Source of the DNA: Pseudomonadota bacterium
GTDB lineage: Bacteria > Pseudomonadota > Gammaproteobacteria > Burkholderiales > Burkholderiaceae_E
Length of the DNA stretch: 64,000 nt
NCBI GenBank assembly: GCA_023388075.1
Contig: JAEWGX010000034.1
Coordinates: 8,271 to 72,270 of the forward strand
Direction of reading: 5' to 3'
In this document: piece by piece, positions 50,322-58,285 of the stretch
Layout of the letters: every line of letters starts with the position of its first letter
Position numbering within the stretch: the first letter of the stretch is position 1
The notes under the pieces: model-generated
Databases searched by the model: none
The model's input: the letters and a program-made list of their open reading frames with translations, nothing else
Told to the model about the DNA's origin: nothing
Translations under genes and position numbers: made by a program

Positions 50322-51197
50322 ATGAGTGCGGGAGAACGGTTCAGGCAGGCGCTGCGCGACGAGTCGCCCCTGCAGATCCCGGGTACGATCAATGCGAACC
50401 ATGCGTTGCTCGCGAAGCAGGCGGGCTACCGCGCGATCTATCTCTCGGGCGGCGGCGTGGCCGCGGGCTCGCTGGGGATGCCGGACCTGGGCATCAGCAA
50501 CCTCGACGATGTCCTGGTGGACGTGCGGCGTATCACGGATGTCTGCGACGTGCCGCTGCTGGTGGATGTCGACACCGGCTTCGGCTCTTCCGCCTTCAAC
50601 GTGGCACGCACCACCCGCAGCCTGATCAAGGCCGGTGCCGCGGCCATGCACATCGAGGACCAGGTGGGAGCCAAGCGTTGTGGTCACCGGCCGAACAAGG
50701 AGATCGTCTCCCGGGACGAGATGGTCGATCGGATCAAGGCCGCGGTCGACGCCAGGACGGATCCGGGCTTCGTCATCATGGCCCGAACCGACGCCCTGGC
50801 CGTTGAAGGACTCGATTCAGCCGTTGATCGCGCGGTGGCCTGCGTCGAAGCAGGCGCCGATATGATATTTCCCGAAGCGATCACCGATCTGGCGATGTAC
50901 CGAAAGGTCGCGGAAGCGGTCAGGGTCCCGATCCTGGCCAACATCACCGAGTTCGGACAGACCCCCCTGTTCACGGTGGATCAGCTTCGAAGTGTCGGGG
51001 TCGCGATGGTTCTCTACCCGCTGTCCGCGTTCCGTGCCATGAACAAGGCCGCCCAGACCGTCTACGAATCGCTGCGCAAGAACGGCACCCAGTCTGACGT
51101 CGTCCCGATGATGCAGACCCGTGCCGAGCTTTACGACGCGATCGGGTACTGGGAATACGAACGCAAGCTCGACGCGCTCTTTTCGCAACAGAAGTAG
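50322..51197 (+). CDS. prpB: 2-methylisocitrate lyase
   Basis: Cleaves 2-methylisocitrate into pyruvate and succinate, the last step of the methylcitrate cycle. The 291-residue product has the isocitrate lyase/PEP mutase barrel. The catalytic loop is AKRCGHRPNK, with the metal aspartates in LLVDVDTGFG and HIEDQVG. GTINANHALLAKQAGYRAIYLSGGGVAAGSLGMPDLG at the N-terminus is nearly invariant in PrpB. An AAGGAG ribosome site stands seven bases before the ATG. It is 32 bases upstream of prpC. Confidence 0.95.
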   Translation: MSAGERFRQALRDESPLQIPGTINANHALLAKQAGYRAIYLSGGGVAAGSLGMPDLGISNLDDVLVDVRRITDVCDVPLLVDVDTGFGSSAFNVARTTRSLIKAGAAAMHIEDQVGAKRCGHRPNKEIVSRDEMVDRIKAAVDARTDPGFVIMARTDALAVEGLDSAVDRAVACVEAGADMIFPEAITDLAMYRKVAEAVRVPILANITEFGQTPLFTVDQLRSVGVAMVLYPLSAFRAMNKAAQTVYESLRKNGTQSDVVPMMQTRAELYDAIGYWEYERKLDALFSQQK

Positions 51198-51229
51198 CGC
51201 GCCGAATCACAGCCCGAGGAGAATCACGA

Positions 51230-52450
51230 ATGCCGACACCCCGTCGCAGCGCCACCCCGAAGACCTTGCCTCAGTCCGCCTCCAAGGCGGCGCCGGGAAC
51301 CGCCGGTGCCGCTGCCGGCTTCAAGCCGAAGAAGTCCGTCGCCCTGTCCGGCGTGGCCGCCGGCAACACGGCCCTGTGCACCGTCGGGAAGACCGGGAAC
51401 GACCTGCACTACCGCGGCTACGACATCCTGGACATCGCCGAGCGTACCGAGTTCGAGGAGGTGGCCTACCTGCTGGTGCATGGCAAGCTCCCGAACCGTG
51501 CCGAGCTGGCCGGCTACCGCAACAAGCTGCGCGCGATGCGGGGCCTGCCCGCGGCGGTCCGCACCGCCCTCGAGGCCCTGCCCGCCGCCGCGCACCCCAT
51601 GGACGTGATGCGCACCGGCGTCTCCGCCCTGGGCTGCCAGTTGCCGGAGGCGCCCGACCACAACGCGGCAGGCGCTCGCGACATCGCCGACCGGCTGATG
51701 GCGAGCCTCGGCTCGATGCTGCTCTACTGGTATCACTACAGCCACAACGGCAACCGCATCGTGGTGGAGTCCGAGGAGGAGTCGATCGCCGGCCACTTCC
51801 TGCACCTGCTCCACGGCCGTCGGCCCTCGGCCGAATGGACGCGGGCGATGAACACCTCGCTCAACCTCTACGCCGAGCACGAGTTCAACGCATCCACCTT
51901 CACCGCGCGCGTCATCGCCGGCACCGGCTCGGACATGTACTCGGCGATCACCGGCGCGATCGGCGCGCTGCGCGGGCCGAAGCACGGCGGTGCCAACGAG
52001 GTGGCGTTCGACATCCAGCAGCGCTATGAGGACCCCGACGAGGCCGAGGCGGACATCCGCCGCCGCGTGGAGAGCAAGGAAGTCATCATCGGCTTCGGGC
52101 ACCCCGTGTACACCGTGAGCGACCCGCGCAACCGCGTGATCAAGGACGTCGCCAAGCGGCTGTCGCGTGCGGCCGACGACATGCAGATGTACGCGATAGC
52201 CGAGCGCATCGAGAAGGTGATGTGGGACATCAAGAAGATGTTCCCCAACCTCGACTGGTTCTCCGCGGTGAGCTACCACGCCATGGGCGTGCCGACCGCC
52301 ATGTTCACGCCGCTCTTCGTGATCGCGCGCACCTCCGGCTGGGCGGCGCACGTGCTGGAGCAGCGTGTGGACAACAAGATCATCCGCCCGAGCGCCAACT
52401 ACGTCGGGCCGGAAGACCGCAAGTTCGTTCCCCTCAAGGACCGCAAATGA
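51230..52450 (+). CDS. prpC: 2-methylcitrate synthase
   Basis: Condenses propionyl-CoA with oxaloacetate. The 406-residue product is of the short citrate-synthase type. Catalytic residues: His in YAEHEFNASTFTARV, His in RGPKHGGANEVAF and Asp in FPNLDWFSAVSYHAMGVP. IIGFGHPVYTVSDPRN is typical of PrpC. The N-terminus has an extra Pro/Ala/Lys-rich leader of about 35 residues before KKSVALSGVAAGNTALCTVG. Context (prpB before, prpD after) separates it from gltA. GAGGAG precedes the ATG. Confidence 0.94.
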   Translation: MPTPRRSATPKTLPQSASKAAPGTAGAAAGFKPKKSVALSGVAAGNTALCTVGKTGNDLHYRGYDILDIAERTEFEEVAYLLVHGKLPNRAELAGYRNKLRAMRGLPAAVRTALEALPAAAHPMDVMRTGVSALGCQLPEAPDHNAAGARDIADRLMASLGSMLLYWYHYSHNGNRIVVESEEESIAGHFLHLLHGRRPSAEWTRAMNTSLNLYAEHEFNASTFTARVIAGTGSDMYSAITGAIGALRGPKHGGANEVAFDIQQRYEDPDEAEADIRRRVESKEVIIGFGHPVYTVSDPRNRVIKDVAKRLSRAADDMQMYAIAERIEKVMWDIKKMFPNLDWFSAVSYHAMGVPTAMFTPLFVIARTSGWAAHVLEQRVDNKIIRPSANYVGPEDRKFVPLKDRK

Positions 52451-52548
52451 GCCCGAAGGATGCTCCTGCGGTGCCTGGGTTGCCGTTTGTGTCCCAGTCC
52501 ATCCCGGTCGCCGGCATCGGCAAGCCGGTCACCCAAGGAGTATCCGCC

Positions 52549-53172
52549 ATGTTCCCCAGCTTCACCGGTTTGCGTCTGCCCGCCCGGTTTCCGGGTGCTA
52601 CGCTTTTCGCCAGCCTCGCCGTGTTTGCCATGGCGGGGGTTGTCGAGCCGCAGGCCCTCGCGGCCGAGCCGGCGGCCAAGCCCAAGCAGTCGTCGGCCAA
52701 GGCCGCGAGCGCCAAGCCCGTGAAGCCCAAGGCAGACGCCAAGGCCACCACCGTCAAGACGGCGGCGGCGCGCTCGTCGTCCCGTACCCGGAAGGCGCAG
52801 GACCTCGTTCCCGCCCCCGCGCCCGACGTCGAGGTCGCGGCCGCCGACGAGCAGCAGCTTCGCGCGGCCCGCTCGATCCACATGGGCGAAAGCGACTGCG
52901 AGTTCGACCAGAAGATCTCGATCAAGCCGAGCGCGCGCCACCCCGGCTACGTCGACCTGAGCTTCGATCGCAAGACCTACGTCATGAAGCCCATGATCAC
53001 CTCGACCGGCGCCCTGCGCCTCGAGGACGTGCAGAAGGAGGCGCTGCTGATCCAGATCGCCAACAAGACCATGGTGATGAACCAGAAGACCGGCCAGCGG
53101 CTGGTCGACAACTGCGTGCATGCCGCCCAGCGCACCGTGGTCGTGGATTCGGGGCCGTCGCTGCTGAAGTGA
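52549..53172 (+). CDS. hypothetical exported Lys/Ala-rich protein
   Basis: I do not recognise a named family. AAGGAG eight bases before ATG 52549 fixes the start (207 residues); an ATG at 52447 overlapping the prpC stop lacks a ribosome site. A signal peptide covers about residues 1-39 (GATLFASLAVFAMAGVV, cleavage near ALA-AEP). Next is a disordered, basic stretch (about 40-85, KPKQSSAKAASAKPVKPKADAKA type). The C-terminal 100 residues look folded, with two cysteines (SDCEFDQK and VDNCVHAA) that could form a disulfide in the periplasm. It lies between prpC and prpD in the operon, so it is presumably co-expressed with methylcitrate enzymes, though nothing ties it to that chemistry. Confidence 0.7.
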   Translation: MFPSFTGLRLPARFPGATLFASLAVFAMAGVVEPQALAAEPAAKPKQSSAKAASAKPVKPKADAKATTVKTAAARSSSRTRKAQDLVPAPAPDVEVAAADEQQLRAARSIHMGESDCEFDQKISIKPSARHPGYVDLSFDRKTYVMKPMITSTGALRLEDVQKEALLIQIANKTMVMNQKTGQRLVDNCVHAAQRTVVVDSGPSLLK

Positions 53173-53316
53173 GATGGCCGGCAGGCCTGCGGGGGTGTGC
53201 GCAGGCCGATGAGCGAGAAGTCCGCACCCGAAGAACGATGATCGCGGCGGGACCGGATACGGTCGACGCCGCGACGCATTTGTAACGACTACACGAAAGA
53301 CGGGAGAATCCAGAGA

Positions 53317-54768
53317 ATGTCCAGCCACGTTTCCAATGTCCGCCCGAAGCCGGACCAGGTGCTGGTCGACATCGTCGACTACGTCCTCAAGTACAAGGTC
53401 AAGAGCTCGCTTGCCTACGAGACGGCACGCAACTGCCTGATCGACACCCTCGGCTGCGGCCTGGAGGCACTGGACTACCCCGCCTGCACCAAGCTGCTCG
53501 GCCCGATCGTCCACGGCACGGTGGTGCCCCATGGCGCCAAGGTCCCCGGCACTCAGTTCCAGCTCGACCCGGTCCAGGCGGCATTCAACATCGGAACGAT
53601 GATCCGCTGGCTGGACTTCAACGACACCTGGCTCGCGGCCGAATGGGGACACCCCTCGGACAACCTCGGGGGCATCCTGGCCACCGCGGACTGGCTGAGC
53701 CGCAATGCGGTAGCCGCCGGGCGAAAGCCGCTCTCCATGCGCGACGTGCTGACCGCGATGATCAAGGCGCACGAGATCCAGGGCTGCATCGCGTTGGAGA
53801 ACTCGTTCAACCGGGTGGGGCTGGACCACGTCGTGCTGGTCAAGGTCGCCTCCACCGCGGTGGTCGCCGGAATGCTCGGGCTCGATCGTGACGAGATCGT
53901 CAACGCGGTTTCGCTCGCGTGGGTGGACGGCCAGGCGTTGCGCACCTACCGCCATGCGCCCAACACCGGCTCGCGCAAGTCGTGGGCCGCGGGCGACGCC
54001 ACCGCCCGCGCGGTGCGCCTCGCGCTCATCGCGAAGACCGGCGAGATGGGCTATCCCTCGGTGCTGACCGCGAAGACCTGGGGCTTCTACGACGTACTCT
54101 TCAAGGGCAAGCCGTTCGAGTTCCAGCGGCCCTACGGCAGCTACGTGATGGAGAACGTGCTCTTCAAGATCTCCTTTCCGGCGGAGTTCCATTCGCAGAC
54201 GGCGGTGGAAGGGGCGATGCAGATCCACGAGCAGATGAGGAAGCTCGGCAAGACCAGCGAGGACATCCGGCGCATCGCCATCCGCACCCACGAGGCGTGT
54301 ATCCGGATCATCGACAAGAAGGGGCCGCTGTCCAATCCGGCGGACCGGGATCACTGCATCCAGTACATGGTGGCGGTGCCGATCATCTTCGGCCGGCTCA
54401 CCGCCCAGGACTACGAGGACGAGGTGGCCGCGGATCCGCGCATCGATCGCCTGCGCGACAAGATCGTCTGCGTCGAGGACAAGCGCTTCACGGCGGACTA
54501 CCACGACCCGAAGAAGCGCTCGATCGCGAACGCTCTTACGGTGGAGTTCAACGACGGCAGGAAGCTCGACGAAGTGGTGGTCGAGTATCCCATCGGTCAC
54601 AAGCGCCGGCGCAAGGAAGGCATCCCGCTGCTCGAGGCCAAGTTCCGCACGAACCTCGCGCGGCGCTTCCCGGCGAAGCAGCAGGACGCCATCCTCGAAG
54701 TCTCGCTGGACCAGCAGGCCCTGGAAGCCATGCCGGTCCACGAGTACGTGGACCTCTACGTCATCTGA
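53317..54768 (+). CDS. prpD: 2-methylcitrate dehydratase PrpD
   Basis: Cofactor-independent dehydratase of the MmgE/PrpD family, converting 2-methylcitrate to cis-2-methylaconitate. The 483-residue product has family segments ARNCLIDTLGCGLEALDYPACTKLLGP, IRWLDFNDTWLAAEWGHPSDNLGGILA, HEIQGCIALENSFNRVGLDHVVLVK and RTYRHAPNTGSRKSWAAGDATARAV, all typical of true PrpD rather than MmgE. The hydration step to 2-methylisocitrate would need an aconitase; acnA lies 810 bases downstream. The 144 bases before it contain a 7-bp stem (53184-53207). Confidence 0.94.
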   Translation: MSSHVSNVRPKPDQVLVDIVDYVLKYKVKSSLAYETARNCLIDTLGCGLEALDYPACTKLLGPIVHGTVVPHGAKVPGTQFQLDPVQAAFNIGTMIRWLDFNDTWLAAEWGHPSDNLGGILATADWLSRNAVAAGRKPLSMRDVLTAMIKAHEIQGCIALENSFNRVGLDHVVLVKVASTAVVAGMLGLDRDEIVNAVSLAWVDGQALRTYRHAPNTGSRKSWAAGDATARAVRLALIAKTGEMGYPSVLTAKTWGFYDVLFKGKPFEFQRPYGSYVMENVLFKISFPAEFHSQTAVEGAMQIHEQMRKLGKTSEDIRRIAIRTHEACIRIIDKKGPLSNPADRDHCIQYMVAVPIIFGRLTAQDYEDEVAADPRIDRLRDKIVCVEDKRFTADYHDPKKRSIANALTVEFNDGRKLDEVVVEYPIGHKRRRKEGIPLLEAKFRTNLARRFPAKQQDAILEVSLDQQALEAMPVHEYVDLYVI

Positions 54769-54782
54769 GTCGCCGACGATCC

Positions 54783-55538
54783 GTGTCCAGGCGCCCTGCC
54801 CTCCCCGACCTGCGGCGACCGCCGCGAGCAGCGGCCGCGGCGACGGTCGCCGTCGCCGCCTGGGCGGCACTGGCGGCGGTCACCCTCCCCGGGGGCGGGG
54901 GCGAGGCCAAGGCACGGTCGGCGACGGCGCGGCCGCCGATGTTGCTCCTCGCCCAGCGCGAGCGCAGCCAGGACCTGGAGAGCACGGTCATCACGCCGGA
55001 GACCAGCCGCCCGCCGGGCTTCGCGTTGGACTTTCCGCGCCGCAAGCCGGGCCTCTGGGAGATCCGCAACGCGGCGAGCGAGAACCTGGGGATGCCGCCG
55101 ACGCGGTTCTGCGTGGGCGAGGAAACCGATACGGCCAGGCATCACCTCGACCGCGTGGCCGGCGACAAGGGCTCCTGCACCATCGGCCCGTTCAAGCGGG
55201 TCGGCATCACCTGGGTGGCGGAATCGGTCTGCAAGGAGAGCCGCAGCGTCGTGGTGAGCCAGTCGGTGGCCTCGGGCGATTTCCAGACGCAGTATCGAAT
55301 CGATACACTGGTCTACTATTCGCCGCCGCTCGCGAACAACAAGCGTGAAGACAAGGAAGCCGTCGTCGGCCGCTACCTGGGAGCCTGCGCGCCCGGGCAG
55401 CGGCCCGGAGACCTGGTGGTGCCGGGCATGGGCGTGCTCAACATGAGCGACGGCAGCCTGCAGCCGGAGCCTGCGCCACCCTCGCGCACCCAGGACGGCG
55501 TCTCCGCCCAGGACAACAGAAGGGCTCGCCCCCGATGA
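54783..55538 (+). CDS. DUF3617-like exported protein
   Basis: Probable periplasmic protein. The frame has GTG at 54783 as its only sensible start, 14 bases after the prpD stop and without a strong ribosome site, giving 251 residues. Residues 1-45 form an Arg-rich N-region and an Ala-rich hydrophobic core like a signal peptide. The folded part contains RRKPGLWEIRNAASENLGMPPTRFCVGEETD, where the KPGLWE element and following Cys suggest the DUF3617 family, then KGSCTIGPFKRVGITWVAESVCKESR and DFQTQYRIDTLVYYSPPL. Four cysteines could pair. The stop overlaps an ATG in the acnA frame. Function unknown. Confidence 0.7.
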   Translation: MSRRPALPDLRRPPRAAAAATVAVAAWAALAAVTLPGGGGEAKARSATARPPMLLLAQRERSQDLESTVITPETSRPPGFALDFPRRKPGLWEIRNAASENLGMPPTRFCVGEETDTARHHLDRVAGDKGSCTIGPFKRVGITWVAESVCKESRSVVVSQSVASGDFQTQYRIDTLVYYSPPLANNKREDKEAVVGRYLGACAPGQRPGDLVVPGMGVLNMSDGSLQPEPAPPSRTQDGVSAQDNRRARPR

Positions 55539-55579
55539 GCCCATCAAGAGAAAAATCCATACCGGAACAGAGAAGGAAA

Positions 55580-58285
55580 ATGGCACACAACGCGTTCAGC
55601 ACCATGAAGAAGCTCGAGCTGGGCTCGGGCAAGTCGGCGTCTTACTACTCGCTCCCGGAGCTCGCCCGCAAGTTCCCCAATGTCTCGCGCCTGCCGGTCT
55701 CGATCCGGATCGTGCTGGAGTCGGTCCTGCGCAACTGCGACGGCAAGAAGGTGACCGAGGAGCACGTGAGCCAGCTCGCCAACTGGCAGCCGAACGCGAA
55801 GCGGGTGGACGAGATTCCGTTCATCGTGGCGCGGGTGGTGCTGCAGGACTTCACCGGAGTTCCGTTGCTCGCGGACCTGGCCGCGATGCGCTCGGTGGCG
55901 AAGCGCCTGGACAAGGATCCCAAGCGGATCGAGCCGCTCGTGCCGGTCGACCTGGTGGTGGACCACTCCGTGATGGTCGACCACTACGGCACCGCGAAGG
56001 CGCTGGACCTCAACATGAAGCTGGAGTTCGACCGCAACAAGGAGCGCTACCAGTTCATGAAGTGGGGCATGCAGGCGTTCGACACCTTCAAGGTGGTGCC
56101 GCCCGGCATCGGGATCGTGCACCAGGTCAACCTGGAGTACCTGGCGCGTGGCGTGCACCAGCGCAAGGACGGCGACGGCCTCACTCTCTACCCGGACACG
56201 CTGGTCGGCACGGACAGCCACACCACGATGATCAACGGCATCGGCGTGGTCGGCTGGGGGGTCGGCGGCATCGAGGCAGAGGCCGGCATGCTGGGCCAGC
56301 CGGTCTACTTCCTCACCCCGGACGTCGTCGGGGTGCACCTCAAGGGCAAGCTGCGCGAAGGCGTGACCGCGACGGACCTGGTCCTGCGGATCACCGAGCT
56401 TCTGCGCGCGGCCAAGGTGGTCGGCAAGTTCGTGGAGTTCTTCGGCGAAGGCACCGAGTCGCTCGGCGTCCCTGACCGGGCGACCATCGGCAACATGGCG
56501 CCGGAGTACGGCGCCACCATGGGATTCTTCCCGGTGGACCAGCGCACGATCGAGTACTTCCGCCGCACCGGCAGGACCGTGGAGGAGATCGACGCGTTCG
56601 AGCGCTACTTCAAGGCGCAGGGACTCTTCGGCATTCCCCGTGCAGGCAGCGTCGCCTACTCGGAAGAGATCGAGCTGGATCTCGGCACGGTCGCCCCGTC
56701 GCTTGCCGGCCCCAAGCGCCCGCAGGATCGCATCGACCTCGGCGAGATGAAGCGGACCTTCTCCGCGCTCTTCAGCGCCCCGGTGCAGCAGAACGGCTTC
56801 AACAAGGATCCGGCGGAGCTCGCCGCCACCTACCCGGCAGGCGACGTCTCGCTGCGCAACGGCGACGTCCTCATCGCCGCCATCACCTCCTGCACCAACA
56901 CCTCCAATCCCAGCGTGCTGCTCGCGGCCGGGCTGCTCGCCCGCAAAGCCGTGGAGCTCGGGATGAAGGTGAAGCCGCACATCAAGACCTCGCTTGCCCC
57001 CGGATCGCGGGTGGTCACGGACTACCTGACCAAGACCGGCCTGCTGCCGTACCTCGAGAAGCTCGGCTTCGCCGTCGCCGCCTACGGCTGCACCACCTGC
57101 ATCGGCAACGCCGGGGATCTCCGGCCGGAGTTCAACGAGGCGATCGTCGCCAACGACCTGGTCTGCGCGGCGGTTCTCTCCGGCAACCGCAACTTCGAAG
57201 CGCGGATCCATCCGAACATCCGGGCCAACTTCCTCGCCTCGCCGCCCCTGGTGGTGGCCTACGCGCTGGCCGGCACGGTCCAGGTGGACCTGATGACCGA
57301 GCCGGTCGGCAAGGGCAAGGGCGGGCGCGACGTCTACCTGGGCGACATCTGGCCGACGACCGACGAGGTGAACGAGCTCCTCGGCCACGCGATGGATCCG
57401 GACACGTTCAAGCGCCTCTACTCGGATCCGACCAGGGATCACAAGCTGTGGAACCAGGTGCCGTCGTCCCAGGGACAGGTCTACAACTGGCCCACCTCCA
57501 CCTACATCGCCGAGCCGCCCTTCTTCCAGGATTTCGGCATGACGCCGGCGCCGGTGCCGCCGGTCCGCAACGCCCGCATCCTCGGGCTCTTCGGCGATTC
57601 CATCACGACGGACCACATCTCGCCTGCCGGCTCGATCAAGGACACCTCGCCGGCAGGCCGGTATCTCATCGAGCACGGCGTGATGAAGCCCGACTTCAAC
57701 AGCTACGGCGCTCGCCGCGGCAACCACGAGGTGATGATGCGCGGCACGTTCGCCAACGTGCGCATCAAGAACCTGATGCTGCCGGCCAAGCCGGACGGCT
57801 CGCGGGAGGAAGGCGGCCTCACCCTGTACCAGCCGGGCGGCGAGAAGCTGCCGATCTACGACGCGGCCATGAGGTACATCGCCGCAGGCGTGCCGACCGT
57901 CATCATGGCGGGCGAGGAGTACGGTACCGGCAGCTCGCGTGACTGGGCGGCCAAGGGCACCCAGCTGCTCGGCGTGAAGGCGGTGGTCGCGCGCAGCTTC
58001 GAGCGGATCCACCGCTCGAACCTGGTCGGCATGGGCGTGCTGCCGCTGCAGTTCCAGGGCGCGGAGTCGTGGGAGTCCCTCGGCGTGCGCGGCGACGAGA
58101 CGATCGACATCGAGTTCCCGGCGCAGCTCGCGCCGCAGCAGGAGATCACGATGACGATCCGTCGCGGCGACGGCACCACCAGGCCGGTCAAGCTGCTGTC
58201 GCGCATCGACACGCCGATCGAGGTCGACTACTTCCGCCACGGCGGCATCCTGCCGTTCGTCCTGCGGGAGCTGATGGCCGCCTGA
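55580..58285 (+). CDS. acnA: aconitate hydratase AcnA
   Basis: [4Fe-4S] enzyme of the TCA cycle. The cluster ligands are Cys438 in TSCTNTSNPSV and Cys504/507 in GCTTCIGNAG. Other active-site stretches are VDHSVMVDHYGTA, TLVGTDSHTTMINGIGVVGWGVGGIEAEA, SGNRNFEARIHPNIRANFLASPPLVVAYALAG and AGEEYGTGSSRDWAAKGTQLLGVKAVVARSFERIHRSNLVGMG. I begin at ATG 55580 (MAHNAFSTMKKLEL), which matches homologues, giving 901 residues. An ATG at 55535, overlapping the upstream stop, would add 15 residues. In this operon it may also hydrate 2-methylaconitate. Its stop overlaps the next start. Confidence 0.95.
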   Translation: MAHNAFSTMKKLELGSGKSASYYSLPELARKFPNVSRLPVSIRIVLESVLRNCDGKKVTEEHVSQLANWQPNAKRVDEIPFIVARVVLQDFTGVPLLADLAAMRSVAKRLDKDPKRIEPLVPVDLVVDHSVMVDHYGTAKALDLNMKLEFDRNKERYQFMKWGMQAFDTFKVVPPGIGIVHQVNLEYLARGVHQRKDGDGLTLYPDTLVGTDSHTTMINGIGVVGWGVGGIEAEAGMLGQPVYFLTPDVVGVHLKGKLREGVTATDLVLRITELLRAAKVVGKFVEFFGEGTESLGVPDRATIGNMAPEYGATMGFFPVDQRTIEYFRRTGRTVEEIDAFERYFKAQGLFGIPRAGSVAYSEEIELDLGTVAPSLAGPKRPQDRIDLGEMKRTFSALFSAPVQQNGFNKDPAELAATYPAGDVSLRNGDVLIAAITSCTNTSNPSVLLAAGLLARKAVELGMKVKPHIKTSLAPGSRVVTDYLTKTGLLPYLEKLGFAVAAYGCTTCIGNAGDLRPEFNEAIVANDLVCAAVLSGNRNFEARIHPNIRANFLASPPLVVAYALAGTVQVDLMTEPVGKGKGGRDVYLGDIWPTTDEVNELLGHAMDPDTFKRLYSDPTRDHKLWNQVPSSQGQVYNWPTSTYIAEPPFFQDFGMTPAPVPPVRNARILGLFGDSITTDHISPAGSIKDTSPAGRYLIEHGVMKPDFNSYGARRGNHEVMMRGTFANVRIKNLMLPAKPDGSREEGGLTLYQPGGEKLPIYDAAMRYIAAGVPTVIMAGEEYGTGSSRDWAAKGTQLLGVKAVVARSFERIHRSNLVGMGVLPLQFQGAESWESLGVRGDETIDIEFPAQLAPQQEITMTIRRGDGTTRPVKLLSRIDTPIEVDYFRHGGILPFVLRELMAA

